Positions 20,834-30,122 of a stretch of DNA of 64,000 bases are shown here, piece after piece (position 1 is the stretch's first letter; every line of letters starts with the position of its first letter). The position numbers and the translations under genes were made by a program. Under the pieces are notes generated by a model. That model did no database searches. It saw only the letters and a program-made list of their open reading frames with translations, and had not been told where the DNA came from. The stretch is from Sinorhizobium alkalisoli. Lineage in GTDB: Bacteria > Pseudomonadota > Alphaproteobacteria > Rhizobiales > Rhizobiaceae. Location of the stretch: the NCBI RefSeq assembly GCF_008932245.1, contig NZ_CP034909.1, positions 1,178,001 through 1,242,000 of the forward strand, read 5' to 3'.

Positions 20834-23104
20834 ATGGTGGATGGAATGGCCTTGCCATTGGGCACGGAGGACAGTGTCGCGGCCCAGGATCGGCGGGCAT
20901 CCTTCGCGCTGCCGGGGCTGATGCTTGCGACAGGCGCGCTGGTCTGCGCCACCCTGTCGCTGCTCGTCCTTCTGGGGCTGACCCCGGTTCGCCCGGAGCG
21001 GAACATCGTCATCGCCTGCGCCGGCGTCAATGGTGTCTTCGTCGTCGGGCTGATCTATCTCATCGCCCGCGAGATCATGAGACTGCTCAGGGCGCGCAGC
21101 AAGGGCAGGGCCGCGGCGCGGCTGCACGTGCGCATCGTCGCACTGTTTTCGATCGTCGCCATTACGCCGGCGATCCTGGTGGCGATCTTCGCCAGCATCA
21201 CGCTCGATGTGGGGCTTGATCGCTGGTTCTCGTTGCGCACGCAGGCGATCGTTCGCTCGTCCTTGAACGTGGCGCAGGCCTATGTGCTTGAGAACGCCAG
21301 CTATCTCCAGGGGCAGACGGTCTCGATGGCCAACGACCTCGAGCGCAACCGACAGCTCTACAGCCTCGACCGAACCGGCTTCATCGAACTGATGACGCGG
21401 CAGGCGCGGGGGCGCGGCATGCTTGGTGCGTTTCTCGTCCGCGCCGATGGTAGCCCCATCCTCCAGGCGAATATCTCGACCGACCGGCCGCTGCCGTCCA
21501 TTCCCCAGGATGCGCTGAAAAGCACCGTCGCCGGCCAGCCGACGCTCATTCCACCGGGAGTTACCAACCTCGTCGGCGCCGTCATCCCGCTCGACAACAT
21601 ACCCGACACCTATCTCTACACCGTCCGCAACGTCGATCCAGAAGTCATGCGCTCGATGCGGCTGATGGAGGAGAACACCGCCGAATACAAGGCCTTGGAG
21701 GCGGGACGAACCTCGCTGCAGATCGCCTTCGGCGTCCTCTACATCGGTTTCGCGCTGATCGTGCTGCTTGCCGCAATCTGGACGGCGATCGCTGTCGCCG
21801 ACCGCATCGTGCGGCCGATCCGTCAATTGATCGGCGCGGCCGACAGCGTCGCCTCCGGCAATCTCAACGTCGTCGTGCCCGTGCGCGCCGTCGACGGGGA
21901 CGTCGGCAATCTGTCGCGCACCTTCAACAAGATGGTGAGCGAGATCCGCACGCAGCAGGAGCAGATCCTTGAAGCGAAGGACGAGGTCGACCAGCGCCGC
22001 CGTTTCATCGAGGCGGTGCTTTCCGGCGTCACCGCGGCGGTCATCGGCGTCGGCAAGGATCACCGCATCACCATCGTCAATCCTTCCTCCGAAGGCGTTT
22101 TGAGGAACGGCGCGCAAGGCCTGATAGGTGTGAGCCTCAGCGAGGTGGCCCCGGAAATCGAAGCCGTGCTGGTTGAGGCGGAGAGCCGCCATCGCAACGA
22201 GTATCGCAAGCAGATAAACACCATGCGCGGAGGTACGGAGCGCACGCTGAACGTCCAGGTGACGCGCGAGGAGGGCAACGGATCGCACGGCTCCTATGTC
22301 ATCACCATTGATGACATCACGGACCTGATGATTGCGCAGCGCTCCACCGCCTGGGCGGACGTCGCCCGGCGCATCGCCCATGAGATCAAGAACCCGCTGA
22401 CGCCGATCCAGCTCTCGGCCGAGAGGCTGAAGCGCCGCTACGGCCGGCAGATCGACCAGGACGATAAGGCGGTCTTCGACCAGTGCACCGATACGATCGT
22501 GCGCCAGGTGGGGGACATCGGCCGCATGGTTGACGAATTTTCAGCCTTTGCGCGGATGCCGAAGCCGACGAAGGAGAAGGCCGATCTGCGCGCCATTCTC
22601 AAGGACGCCGTCTTCCTGCGGGAAATGGGCAACAGCCACATCAGCTTCATTCGCGACTTCGGCGACGATCCGCTCGAAGGCCAGTTCGACGGCCGGATGC
22701 TCGGTCAGGCCTTCGGCAATATCGTCAAGAATGCGGTGGAGGCGATCGAGGCGGTGCCGGCCGAGGTGGCCCGCGGCGAACCGAGAATTATGATCCGCTC
22801 CCGCCGAGACGAGTCGAGCGGCCGCTACGTGGTCGACATTATCGACAACGGCAAAGGGCTTCCGACGGAAAACCGGCATCGAATTCTGGAGCCGTACATG
22901 ACGATGCGCGACAAGGGCACGGGGCTCGGTCTGGCGATCGTCAAGAAAATCATCGAGGACCATGGTGGACAACTGGAGTTGCATGACGCACCGCCCGATT
23001 TCGACGGCGGTGTCGGGGCAATGATCCGCGTGATCCTCCCGCCCGCCGGTGAAATCGCTGGCGGCGATACTTCCAAGGACAAGGGCAATACCAATGGCGG
23101 CTGA
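20834..23104 (+). CDS. ntrY: Membrane sensor kinase NtrY
   Basis: Sensor histidine kinase of 756 residues. Three hydrophobic segments lie in the first 125 residues and a fourth at about 285-310, followed by a HAMP linker (DRIVRPIRQLIGAADSVASG), a PAS region, the H-box [16 protein letters not shown] and the ATPase domain (GNIVKNAVEAIE, GTGLGLAIVKK). Partner of NtrX; together they are tied to nitrogen metabolism, redox and envelope traits in alphaproteobacteria. The ATG at 20834 is preferred, with GGGGGAAA upstream; an in-frame TTG at 20816 would add six residues. A 193-base gap after ntrC suggests its own promoter. The 3' end overlaps ntrX by 11 bases. Confidence 0.95.
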   Translation: MVDGMALPLGTEDSVAAQDRRASFALPGLMLATGALVCATLSLLVLLGLTPVRPERNIVIACAGVNGVFVVGLIYLIAREIMRLLRARSKGRAAARLHVRIVALFSIVAITPAILVAIFASITLDVGLDRWFSLRTQAIVRSSLNVAQAYVLENASYLQGQTVSMANDLERNRQLYSLDRTGFIELMTRQARGRGMLGAFLVRADGSPILQANISTDRPLPSIPQDALKSTVAGQPTLIPPGVTNLVGAVIPLDNIPDTYLYTVRNVDPEVMRSMRLMEENTAEYKALEAGRTSLQIAFGVLYIGFALIVLLAAIWTAIAVADRIVRPIRQLIGAADSVASGNLNVVVPVRAVDGDVGNLSRTFNKMVSEIRTQQEQILEAKDEVDQRRRFIEAVLSGVTAAVIGVGKDHRITIVNPSSEGVLRNGAQGLIGVSLSEVAPEIEAVLVEAESRHRNEYRKQINTMRGGTERTLNVQVTREEGNGSHGSYVITIDDITDLMIAQRSTAWADVARRIAHEIKNPLTPIQLSAERLKRRYGRQIDQDDKAVFDQCTDTIVRQVGDIGRMVDEFSAFARMPKPTKEKADLRAILKDAVFLREMGNSHISFIRDFGDDPLEGQFDGRMLGQAFGNIVKNAVEAIEAVPAEVARGEPRIMIRSRRDESSGRYVVDIIDNGKGLPTENRHRILEPYMTMRDKGTGLGLAIVKKIIEDHGGQLELHDAPPDFDGGVGAMIRVILPPAGEIAGGDTSKDKGNTNGG

Positions 23105-24458
23105 TATTCTGGTTGTGGACGATGAGGAAGACATCCGCGAGATCGTCTCCGGCATACTGTCGGACGAGGGCCATGAGACGCGGACGGCTTTCGACAGCGA
23201 CAGTGCGCTTGCGGCGATCAACGACCGGGTGCCGCGGCTCGTTTTTCTGGACATCTGGATGCAGGGCAGCCGGCTCGACGGTTTGGCCCTTCTTGACGAG
23301 ATCAAGGACCGCCATCCGGATCTGCCGGTGGTGATGATTTCCGGCCACGGCAACATCGAAACAGCAGTTTCAGCGATCAAGCGCGGTGCCTATGACTTCA
23401 TCGAGAAGCCATTCAAGGCGGACCGTCTGATTCTCATCGCGGAGCGCGCGCTCGAAAATTCCAAGCTCAAGCGTGAAGTTTCGGAACTGAAGAAGCGGTC
23501 CGGCGATCCGGTGGAACTGATCGGCACCTCGGTGGCGGTCTCGCAATTGCGCCAGACGATAGAAAAGGTGGCGCCCACCAACAGCCGCATCATGATCCTT
23601 GGCCCCTCCGGCTCCGGAAAGGAACTCGTGGCGCGGATGATCCACCGCAAATCGACGCGTTCCGCCGGGCCCTTCGTGGCGCTGAATGCCGGCGCGATCA
23701 CGCCCGACAGGATGGAGATCGCCCTCTTCGGCACGGAGGGGACGGCGGGCCAGCCGCGCCGGACCGGCGCGCTCGAAGAGGCGCATGGCGGCATCCTCTA
23801 TCTGGATGAAATCGGCGAGATGCCCCGGGAGACGCAAAACAAAATCCTGCGCGTCCTCGTCGATCAGCAGTTCGAGCGGGTCGGCGGCTCCAAGCGCGTC
23901 AAGGTGGACGTGCGTATCATTTCATCCACCGCCTACAATCTCGAGAACATGATCGCCGATGGGCTTTTCCGCGAGGACCTGTATCACCGCCTGGCCGTCA
24001 TACCGGTGCGCGTCCCGGCGCTGGCCGAGCGTCGCGAGGATATACCCTTCCTGGTCGATATGTTCATGCGCCAGGTGAGCGAGCAGGCCGGCATCCGGCC
24101 GCGCAAGATCGGCGAGGACGCGCTTGCCGTGCTGCAGGCGCATGACTGGCCTGGCAACATCCGGCAACTGCGCAACAATATCGAGCGTCTGATGATTCTC
24201 GCCCGCAGCGACGGACCGGAGACGCCGATCTCTGCCGACATGCTGCCGAACGAGGTGGGTGACACGCTTCCGAAGATTTCCGCCCAGGGCGATCAGCACA
24301 TCATGACCCTGCCATTGCGCGAGGCTCGCGAAATGTTCGAGCGCGATTATCTGATCGCCCAGATCAATCGGTTTGGCGGCAACATCTCGCGCACCGCCGA
24401 GTTCGTCGGCATGGAGCGTTCGGCGCTGCACCGCAAGCTGAAATCCCTGGGCGTCTGA
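23094..24458 (+). CDS. ntrX: Response regulator NtrX, lacking the GAFTGA loop
   Basis: Response regulator of 454 residues: receiver with Asp53 (VFLDIWMQ), AAA+ domain (Walker A GPSGSGKE, Walker B YLDEIGEM) and Fis-type DNA-binding C-terminus (SRTAEFVGMERSALHRKL). Where NtrC has [13 protein letters not shown], this protein has ALFGTEGTAGQPRRTGALEE (about 210-229), so the sigma-54 contact loop is missing. It therefore probably does not work as a classical enhancer-binding activator. The start overlaps the ntrY 3' end, and GGACAAGG precedes the ATG. Confidence 0.95.
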   Translation: MAADILVVDDEEDIREIVSGILSDEGHETRTAFDSDSALAAINDRVPRLVFLDIWMQGSRLDGLALLDEIKDRHPDLPVVMISGHGNIETAVSAIKRGAYDFIEKPFKADRLILIAERALENSKLKREVSELKKRSGDPVELIGTSVAVSQLRQTIEKVAPTNSRIMILGPSGSGKELVARMIHRKSTRSAGPFVALNAGAITPDRMEIALFGTEGTAGQPRRTGALEEAHGGILYLDEIGEMPRETQNKILRVLVDQQFERVGGSKRVKVDVRIISSTAYNLENMIADGLFREDLYHRLAVIPVRVPALAERREDIPFLVDMFMRQVSEQAGIRPRKIGEDALAVLQAHDWPGNIRQLRNNIERLMILARSDGPETPISADMLPNEVGDTLPKISAQGDQHIMTLPLREAREMFERDYLIAQINRFGGNISRTAEFVGMERSALHRKLKSLGV

Positions 24459-24666
24459 TACCGAAGCAGCGCGGGGCGGAGCAACTCCGGCTCCCCACGC
24501 GGTCGGGGCTAAGCGTGCACTCCTGCATGCGCTAAGCAGATATTCATGGGTTTATCCAAGATTATAGGCTTAGATCCTAGGTTTGCCGCGGGTTGTGATC
24601 GCAAAACCGTGGGATAAAACCGCGGACTGCTTAGGGCTCGCGGCCGATCCGGACGAAGGGACAAGG
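24459..24666 (+). promoter_or_regulatory. ntrX-trkA intergenic region
   Basis: 208 bases. The GC-rich start can fold around GGAG-CAA-CTCC just after ntrX and may end that transcript. The AT-richer middle is a plausible trkA promoter area, and AAGGG-ACAAGG lies before the trkA ATG. No sharper element seen. Confidence 0.3.
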
Positions 24667-26043
24667 ATGAAGGTAATCATTTGCGGGGCAGGGCAGGTCG
24701 GCTTCGGCATTGCCGAGCGGCTGTCGCAGGAAGACAACGACGTCTCGGTCATCGATACGTCGGCCGAGCTCATCGCCCATATCACCGAAACGCTCGACGT
24801 GCGCGGCTATGTCGGGCACGGCGCGCATCCGGACGTGCTCGCGCGGGCCGGTGCCGACCAGGCGGACATGATCATTGCCGTGACGCTCTATGACGAGGTG
24901 AATATCGTCGCTTGCGAAGTGGCGCATGCGATCTTCAACGTGCCGACGAAGGTTGCCCGCATCCGCGCCCAGAGCTATCTCGCGCCGGAATATTCCGATC
25001 TGTTCTCTCGCGAGAACGTGCCGATCGACGTCTCGATTTCGCCGGAGATCGAAGTCGGGCGTCTCGTCTTGCGCCGCATCTCCTTTCCCGGCGCGACCGA
25101 TGTGGTACGCTTCGCCGAGGATCGCATCGCGATGATCGCGATCGAATGCATGGAGGATTGCCCGGTCGTCGACACGCCGTTGCAGCAATTGAGCCAGCTT
25201 TTCCCGGACCTCATGGCGACCGTCACCGGCATTTTCCGCGACGGCGAACTGATCATTCCGCATTCGTCCGATCAGTTGCAGACGGGCGATCTCGCCTATG
25301 TCATTTGTGATCGCGATCACACCCGCCGCACGCTCGCGCTCTTCGGCCATGAAGAGCAGGAGGCGCGGCGGATCGTCATTCTCGGCGGCGGCAACATCGG
25401 CTATTTCGTTGCCCGCACGATCGAGGAGCAGCAGCCGCGCATGAGGGTCAAGCTCATCGAGAGCGACCGCAGCCGCGCCGTGCTCATCGCGGACAAGCTG
25501 AACAACACGGTCGTCCTGCAAGGCTCGGCGATGGAGCAGCGAATCCTGACGCAGGCGGATGTCCAGGATGCCGACCTCGTGGTGGCGCTCACCAACAGCG
25601 ACCAGATCAACATTCTCGGCAGCATGATGGCAAAGCGCCTGGGTGCGAAGTCGACCCTCGTGCTGATCAACGAGCCGGCCTATCAGGGTTTCTCCACCGC
25701 AGCCGGCGTCGATGCCTATATCAATCCGCGTGCGGTGACGATCTCGCGCGTCTTGCAGCATGTGCGGAAGGGGCGCATCCGCTCGGTCTATGCCGTGCAA
25801 AACGGCGTGGCCGAGGTGATCGAGGCGGAAGCGCTGGAGACCTCGCCGCTCGTCGGCAGGGCTCTGCGCGAGCTTGAACTTCCCGGTGGCATCCGCATTG
25901 GCGCGCTCTACCGCGACAAGATGTTCATACGACCGGACGGCAACACGCGGATAAAGGCGAAAGATCGCGTTGTCCTCCTTGCCGCGGCAAGCGCAGTGCG
26001 CGACGTCGAGCAGCTTTTCCGCGTAAGCATCCAATATTTTTGA
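24667..26043 (+). CDS. trkA: Trk potassium uptake regulatory subunit TrkA
   Basis: Cytoplasmic NAD(H)-binding gating protein of Trk K+ uptake, 458 residues with two RCK modules. Each begins with a Rossmann motif: GAGQVGFGIAERLS at residue 7 and GGGNIGYFVARTIEE near residue 240; each is followed by a TrkA-C domain. No TrkH/TrkG channel gene lies in this window. The position after ntrYX is conserved in Rhizobiales, so potassium and nitrogen genes are linked by order. The start at 24667 has ACAAGG at close range; an in-frame GTG-type start 28 codons earlier has no conserved residues. Confidence 0.95.
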   Translation: MKVIICGAGQVGFGIAERLSQEDNDVSVIDTSAELIAHITETLDVRGYVGHGAHPDVLARAGADQADMIIAVTLYDEVNIVACEVAHAIFNVPTKVARIRAQSYLAPEYSDLFSRENVPIDVSISPEIEVGRLVLRRISFPGATDVVRFAEDRIAMIAIECMEDCPVVDTPLQQLSQLFPDLMATVTGIFRDGELIIPHSSDQLQTGDLAYVICDRDHTRRTLALFGHEEQEARRIVILGGGNIGYFVARTIEEQQPRMRVKLIESDRSRAVLIADKLNNTVVLQGSAMEQRILTQADVQDADLVVALTNSDQINILGSMMAKRLGAKSTLVLINEPAYQGFSTAAGVDAYINPRAVTISRVLQHVRKGRIRSVYAVQNGVAEVIEAEALETSPLVGRALRELELPGGIRIGALYRDKMFIRPDGNTRIKAKDRVVLLAAASAVRDVEQLFRVSIQYF

Positions 26044-26055
26044 GGCGGCTGCCGG

Positions 26056-26919
26056 ATGCCGAGATTTGCCTATGTCAACGGTTCCTATGTGCGCCATCAG
26101 GAGGCGGCGGTCCATGTGGAGGATCGCGGCTATCAGTTCGCCGACGGCGTCTATGAGGTCTGCGAGGTGCGGCACGGCTTCATCGTCGATCTTCGCCGCC
26201 ATATGGATCGCCTGGACCGATCGTTGAATGAGCTTCGCATTGCCTGGCCGATGAGCCGGATGGCGCTGGTGCAGGTTATTCGCGAGGTGCTGCGCCGGAA
26301 CCGGGTGCGCAATGGGCTCTTCTATCTGCAGGTGACGCGCGGGGTCGCACGCAGGGACCACGTCTTTCCGGCAAAGGACACGCCGCCGTCGATCGTCGTC
26401 ACGGCTAAGCGGACGGACGCCGCTGCCATTGCCCGAAAGAATGCCGAGGGAATCTCCGCGATTACGGTGCCGGAAAACCGCTGGGACCGGGTCGACATCA
26501 AGACCGTGGGCCTTCTCCCGAATGTGCTTGCCCGCCAGCGGGCCAGGGAGCAGGGCTCGCAGGAGGCGATCTTCGTCGACGCCGATGGCATGGTGAAAGA
26601 GGGCGCGGCAACGAATGTGTGGATCGTCGATGGCGAGGGTAGCCTGCGCACCCGACCGGCGGAACACGGCATCCTGCGCGGAATTACCCGAACCACCCTG
26701 ATGGAGGTCGCGAAGACACTGGGCCTGAAGGTCGAAGAGCGGGCGTTCTCGGTCGAGGAAATGCTCGCGGCACGAGAAGTCTTCATCACCGCCGCTACGA
26801 GCATCTGCTTTCCCGTCGTGGCGGTCGACGGGAGGAGCATCGGCAATGGCCACCCCGGAAATATAGCACAGAATATACGTGACGCTTTTTTCGCCGTTGC
26901 GGAAAAGACATTGATTTGA
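26056..26919 (+). CDS. D-amino acid aminotransferase (fold-type IV PLP enzyme)
   Basis: Protein of 287 residues in the branched-chain/D-alanine aminotransferase class IV family. PLP-binding Lys149 lies in VDIKTVGLLPN; the conserved VKEGAATNVWIV with its Glu and the C-terminal ATSICFPVVAVDG also match. A D-alanine:2-oxoglutarate activity, feeding D-glutamate into peptidoglycan, is the most likely role; branched-chain or aminodeoxychorismate lyase activity is less likely given the short RLDRS and YLQVTRGVA segments. It begins 12 bases after trkA. hfq follows after 107 bases. Confidence 0.9.
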   Translation: MPRFAYVNGSYVRHQEAAVHVEDRGYQFADGVYEVCEVRHGFIVDLRRHMDRLDRSLNELRIAWPMSRMALVQVIREVLRRNRVRNGLFYLQVTRGVARRDHVFPAKDTPPSIVVTAKRTDAAAIARKNAEGISAITVPENRWDRVDIKTVGLLPNVLARQRAREQGSQEAIFVDADGMVKEGAATNVWIVDGEGSLRTRPAEHGILRGITRTTLMEVAKTLGLKVEERAFSVEEMLAAREVFITAATSICFPVVAVDGRSIGNGHPGNIAQNIRDAFFAVAEKTLI

Positions 26920-27026
26920 TACCAAACTTGATGAGGCTTCGGGGAAGAGCACTGTGACGCCTCAATGAGCAGAATTTAGCAAAAATGCACCGGTGCCAGG
27001 CCGGCAAATAAGAAAGAAGCGGCGCG

Positions 27027-27269
27027 ATGGCGGAACGTTCTCAGAACCTGCAGGATCTTTTTCTCAATACGGTCCGCAAGCAAAAGATTTCATTGACGAT
27101 TTTCCTGATCAACGGCGTCAAGCTGACGGGTGTTGTAACGTCTTTTGACAATTTCTGCGTCCTTTTGCGCCGCGACGGCCACTCTCAGCTCGTCTACAAG
27201 CACGCAATCTCGACGATCATGCCGGGCCAGCCCCTGCAGATGTTCGAGAATGAGGAAGCCGCATCCTGA
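27027..27269 (+). CDS. hfq: RNA chaperone Hfq
   Basis: Hexameric Sm-like RNA chaperone of 80 residues that pairs small RNAs with mRNAs. Sm1 ([20 protein letters not shown]) and Sm2 ([10 protein letters not shown]) are intact; the C-terminal tail is short, as usual in rhizobia. AAGAAAG precedes the ATG. The 107-base gap upstream gives room for a separate promoter. hflX follows in the same reading frame, with no other stop between the hfq stop and hflX. Confidence 0.98.
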
Positions 27270-27347
27270 CGGGACGTAAGGAACATTACCAAGCGTGAGT
27301 CCAAATCGTCGTCGGTCATCCCGGAGCTGGAAAGGCGCCGCGATGAC

Positions 27348-28673
27348 ATGCGCGCGGTCGTCGTCGTTCCCGTCCTGAAGAAATCGGGAAGGGGCACGAG
27401 CGAAACGCCGTCCCTAACGACGACCCGTTCCGATGAAAGCCGGCTGGAAGAGGCGACAGGACTTGCGCTTGCGATCGATCTCGAGGTCGTCCATGGCTCC
27501 ATCGTTCCCGTCGCCCAACCGAAACCCGGCACGCTGCTCGGCAGCGGCAAGATCGAGGAAATCGGCCATGTCCTCAACGAAAAGGACGCGGGTCTCGTCA
27601 TCGTCGATCACCCGCTGACGCCGGTGCAGCAGCGCAACCTCGAGAAGGAGTGGAACGCCAAGGTCATCGACCGCACCGGACTCATTCTCGAGATTTTCGG
27701 TCGGCGCGCCTCCACCAAGGAGGGAACGCTCCAGGTCGATCTTGCCCATCTCAACTATCAGAAGGGCCGCCTCGTTCGAAGCTGGACCCACCTGGAGCGC
27801 CAGCGCGGCGGTGCGGGCTTCATGGGCGGTCCGGGTGAAACCCAGATCGAGGCGGACCGCCGCCTGCTGCAGGAAAGGATCGTGCGGCTCGAACGCGAGC
27901 TGGAGCAAGTGCGGCGCACGCGCCAGCTTCATCGCTCGAAGCGCAAGAAAGTGCCGCATCCGATCGTGGCGCTGGTCGGCTACACGAATGCCGGCAAGTC
28001 GACGCTGTTCAACCGGATGACCGGGGCGGGGGTCCTTGCCGAAGACATGCTCTTCGCGACGCTCGATCCGACGCTCCGGAGGCTGAAGTTGCCGCGCGGG
28101 CGCATGGTGATTCTGTCGGACACCGTTGGTTTCATCTCCGATCTGCCGACGCATCTGGTGGCGGCATTCCGCGCGACGCTGGAGGAGGTGCTCGAAGCCG
28201 ACCTGATCCTGCATGTGCGTGACCTCTCCGACCCGGACAACCAGGCGCAGTCGAGCGACGTGCTGCGCATCCTTGCCGATCTTGGCATCGATGAGAAGGA
28301 AGGCGCCGAGCGCATCGTCGAAGTGTGGAACAAGATCGACAAGCTCGAGCCCGAGATGCGCGAGGCGCTGATGAAGAAAGCGTCGAGCGCCGAAGATACC
28401 GTCGCCGTCTCCGCGATCACCGGCGCCGGGGTGGATGACCTGCTCGCCGAAATCGGCCGGCGTCTTTCCGGCGTCCTGACCCAATGCACGATCGCGCTCG
28501 GCCTCGACCAATTGCAGATGCTGCCCTGGATCTATGAGCACGCGATCGTCGACGGCCGCGAGGACCTTGAAGACGGGCGCGTCAGCCTGGACCTGCGCCT
28601 GACGGAAGGGGAAGCGGCCGAGCTCGAAAGAAGGCTCGGCAACGGACCGAAACAGGTCGAAGAGGACTGGTGA
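27348..28673 (+). CDS. hflX: Ribosome-associated GTPase HflX
   Basis: GTPase of 441 residues that splits or rescues stalled 50S ribosomes. The N-terminal HflX domain contains GSGKIEEIGHVL and the coiled region; the GTPase domain has G1 GYTNAGKSTLFNRM, G3 DTVGF and G4 NKID. The order hfq-hflX is conserved in proteobacteria. ATG 27348 is the first standard start in frame but has a poor ribosome-binding site. The open frame continues upstream through a plausible charged sequence (TKRESKSSSVIPELERRRDD) up to the hfq stop, with GTAAGGA near an ATT codon at 27285, so the real start may be earlier. Confidence 0.93.
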   Translation: MRAVVVVPVLKKSGRGTSETPSLTTTRSDESRLEEATGLALAIDLEVVHGSIVPVAQPKPGTLLGSGKIEEIGHVLNEKDAGLVIVDHPLTPVQQRNLEKEWNAKVIDRTGLILEIFGRRASTKEGTLQVDLAHLNYQKGRLVRSWTHLERQRGGAGFMGGPGETQIEADRRLLQERIVRLERELEQVRRTRQLHRSKRKKVPHPIVALVGYTNAGKSTLFNRMTGAGVLAEDMLFATLDPTLRRLKLPRGRMVILSDTVGFISDLPTHLVAAFRATLEEVLEADLILHVRDLSDPDNQAQSSDVLRILADLGIDEKEGAERIVEVWNKIDKLEPEMREALMKKASSAEDTVAVSAITGAGVDDLLAEIGRRLSGVLTQCTIALGLDQLQMLPWIYEHAIVDGREDLEDGRVSLDLRLTEGEAAELERRLGNGPKQVEEDW

Positions 28674-28678
28674 ATTGG

Positions 28679-28704
28679 TGACGTAACGGCATGCCGCTAC
28701 GTCA
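28679..28704. terminator. Hairpin between convergent hflX and mazG
   Basis: 7-bp stem TGACGTA/TACGTCA (28679-28685 with 28698-28704); its 12-base loop is itself largely palindromic (CGGCATGCCG). It starts 5 bases after the hflX stop and includes the mazG stop codon. No clear T-run on either side; a bidirectional transcript end is the likely role. Confidence 0.45.
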
Positions 28705-29530
28705 ATTGCCGTTCGATCGCCTTGGCCGCCTGCCAGAGTTCCTCCATGCGCTCGAGCGAAGCGGCATCGAGCGTTTCCCCGCCCGCTTTCAACTCCCGTT
28801 CGATATGGCCGAAACGGCGCCGGAATTTGGTGTTGGTGCCGCGCAGCGCCATTTCCGGATCGGTGCCGACATGGCGACCGATATTGACGAGGGCAAAGAT
28901 GAGGTCGCCAAGCTCGTCGGCGATCTTGTTGCGGTCGCCGTCGTGAAGCGCTTGCCGCAGTTCGGCGACCTCCTCCTCGATCTTGTCGAGAATCGGCTCG
29001 GGCTCAGACCAGTCGAAGCCGACCTTGGCGGCGCGTTCCTGCAGCTTCAGGGCTTCGACCAGCGCCGGGAAGCTGCGCTGGATTGATCCCAGGTGGCCGC
29101 TCCCTGCCTCCTCGGGCAGGCCGCGCCGCAGGCGGCGATTCTGCCGGTCGGCCTTCTCCGCCTGTTTGATCTCCTCCCATTGCAGCTTGACTGCCTCGGG
29201 CGTATCGGCACCGGCGCGGGCAAAGACATGCGGGTGGCGACGGATCATCTTGCGGGTGACGGCTTCGACCACGTCGCCAAAGGCGAATTCGCCGGCCTCC
29301 TCCGCCATGCGCGCGTGGAAGACGACCTGAAGAAGCAGGTCTCCGAGTTCGTCGCAGAGATCGTCCATGTCGTGGCGCTCGATCGCATCCGCGACCTCGT
29401 AGGCTTCCTCGAGCGTATAGGGCTTGATCGTCTCGAAAGTCTGCACGATGTCCCACGGGCACCCGGTCTCCGGGTGGCGGAGAGCGGCCATGATGTCGAG
29501 CAGGGTTTGAATGTCGCGGGAAGGTTCCAT
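28697..29530 (-). CDS. mazG: Nucleoside triphosphate pyrophosphohydrolase MazG
   Basis: House-cleaning NTP pyrophosphatase of 277 residues with two tandem MazG domains. The first has EEAYEVADAI and LCDELGDLLLQVVFHA, the EEXXE/EXXD metal-binding pattern; the second repeats it as KIEEEVAELRQAL and ADELGDLIFALVNI. It likely hydrolyses non-canonical nucleotides. It converges on hflX. The deaminase gene lies only 4 bases upstream on the same strand, so the two nucleotide-handling genes look like one operon. Confidence 0.95.
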   Translation of the reverse strand: MEPSRDIQTLLDIMAALRHPETGCPWDIVQTFETIKPYTLEEAYEVADAIERHDMDDLCDELGDLLLQVVFHARMAEEAGEFAFGDVVEAVTRKMIRRHPHVFARAGADTPEAVKLQWEEIKQAEKADRQNRRLRRGLPEEAGSGHLGSIQRSFPALVEALKLQERAAKVGFDWSEPEPILDKIEEEVAELRQALHDGDRNKIADELGDLIFALVNIGRHVGTDPEMALRGTNTKFRRRFGHIERELKAGGETLDAASLERMEELWQAAKAIERQLT

Positions 29531-29534
29531 CGGA

Positions 29535-30122
29535 TCAGTTCAGCGGTATGTCGTTGTTGTCCTTGCCCGCCTGATAGGTGTCGGACAGGCGGTCGTAATG
29601 CGTGCGGATGCGGGCGTCCTGTGCCGCAAGCCGCTTTCTCGTGTCCGGATCGGCGTCTTGCGCCAGCTCCCTGATCGAGGCCGAGGACCAAAAGGCATTC
29701 TCGCGGGCATAGCCGCCCGGTTCGAGCCGAAAGACCTCCTTGAGGATCTTCAGGTCATGCGGGATTGAGAATGCATCGCGCGAATCCTTGTGGCTGAAGA
29801 AATAATAGAAGTTGTCGAAGCCGGACCAGGTGATGGCCGAGAGGCACATGGAACACGGTTCGTGCGTCGACAGGAAAATCAGGTCGCGCGTGTCGGGTCT
29901 TTCCGCCATTTCGTAGAAACGTTTGAGCGTGTGGACCTCGCCGTGCCACAGTGGGTTTTCGGTCTCGTTGTTGGTCTCCGCCAAGACGAGCGAGAGGTCT
30001 GATTTGCGCAGGATTGCGGCCCCGAACACCTTGTTGCCGGCCGCGACGCCCTTTTCGGTGAGCGGCAATATGTCCTTCTCGATGACCGTCAGCAGGCGCT
30101 CGGCCATTTCATGTCGCTTCAT
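29535..30122 (-). CDS. Zinc-dependent nucleoside/nucleobase deaminase family protein
   Basis: Protein of 195 residues in the cytidine/deoxycytidylate deaminase superfamily. Zinc ligands and catalytic Glu are visible as HGEVHTL (His-x-Glu) and EPCSMC (Pro-Cys-x-x-Cys) about 30 residues later. The C-terminal 80 residues (HDLKILKEVFRL, SIRELAQD) go beyond the core domain. The substrate cannot be assigned; guanine or cytosine-type bases are possible. GGGAGAA precedes the start. It is likely co-transcribed with mazG and divergent from cysG. Confidence 0.82.
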   Translation of the reverse strand: MKRHEMAERLLTVIEKDILPLTEKGVAAGNKVFGAAILRKSDLSLVLAETNNETENPLWHGEVHTLKRFYEMAERPDTRDLIFLSTHEPCSMCLSAITWSGFDNFYYFFSHKDSRDAFSIPHDLKILKEVFRLEPGGYARENAFWSSASIRELAQDADPDTRKRLAAQDARIRTHYDRLSDTYQAGKDNNDIPLN

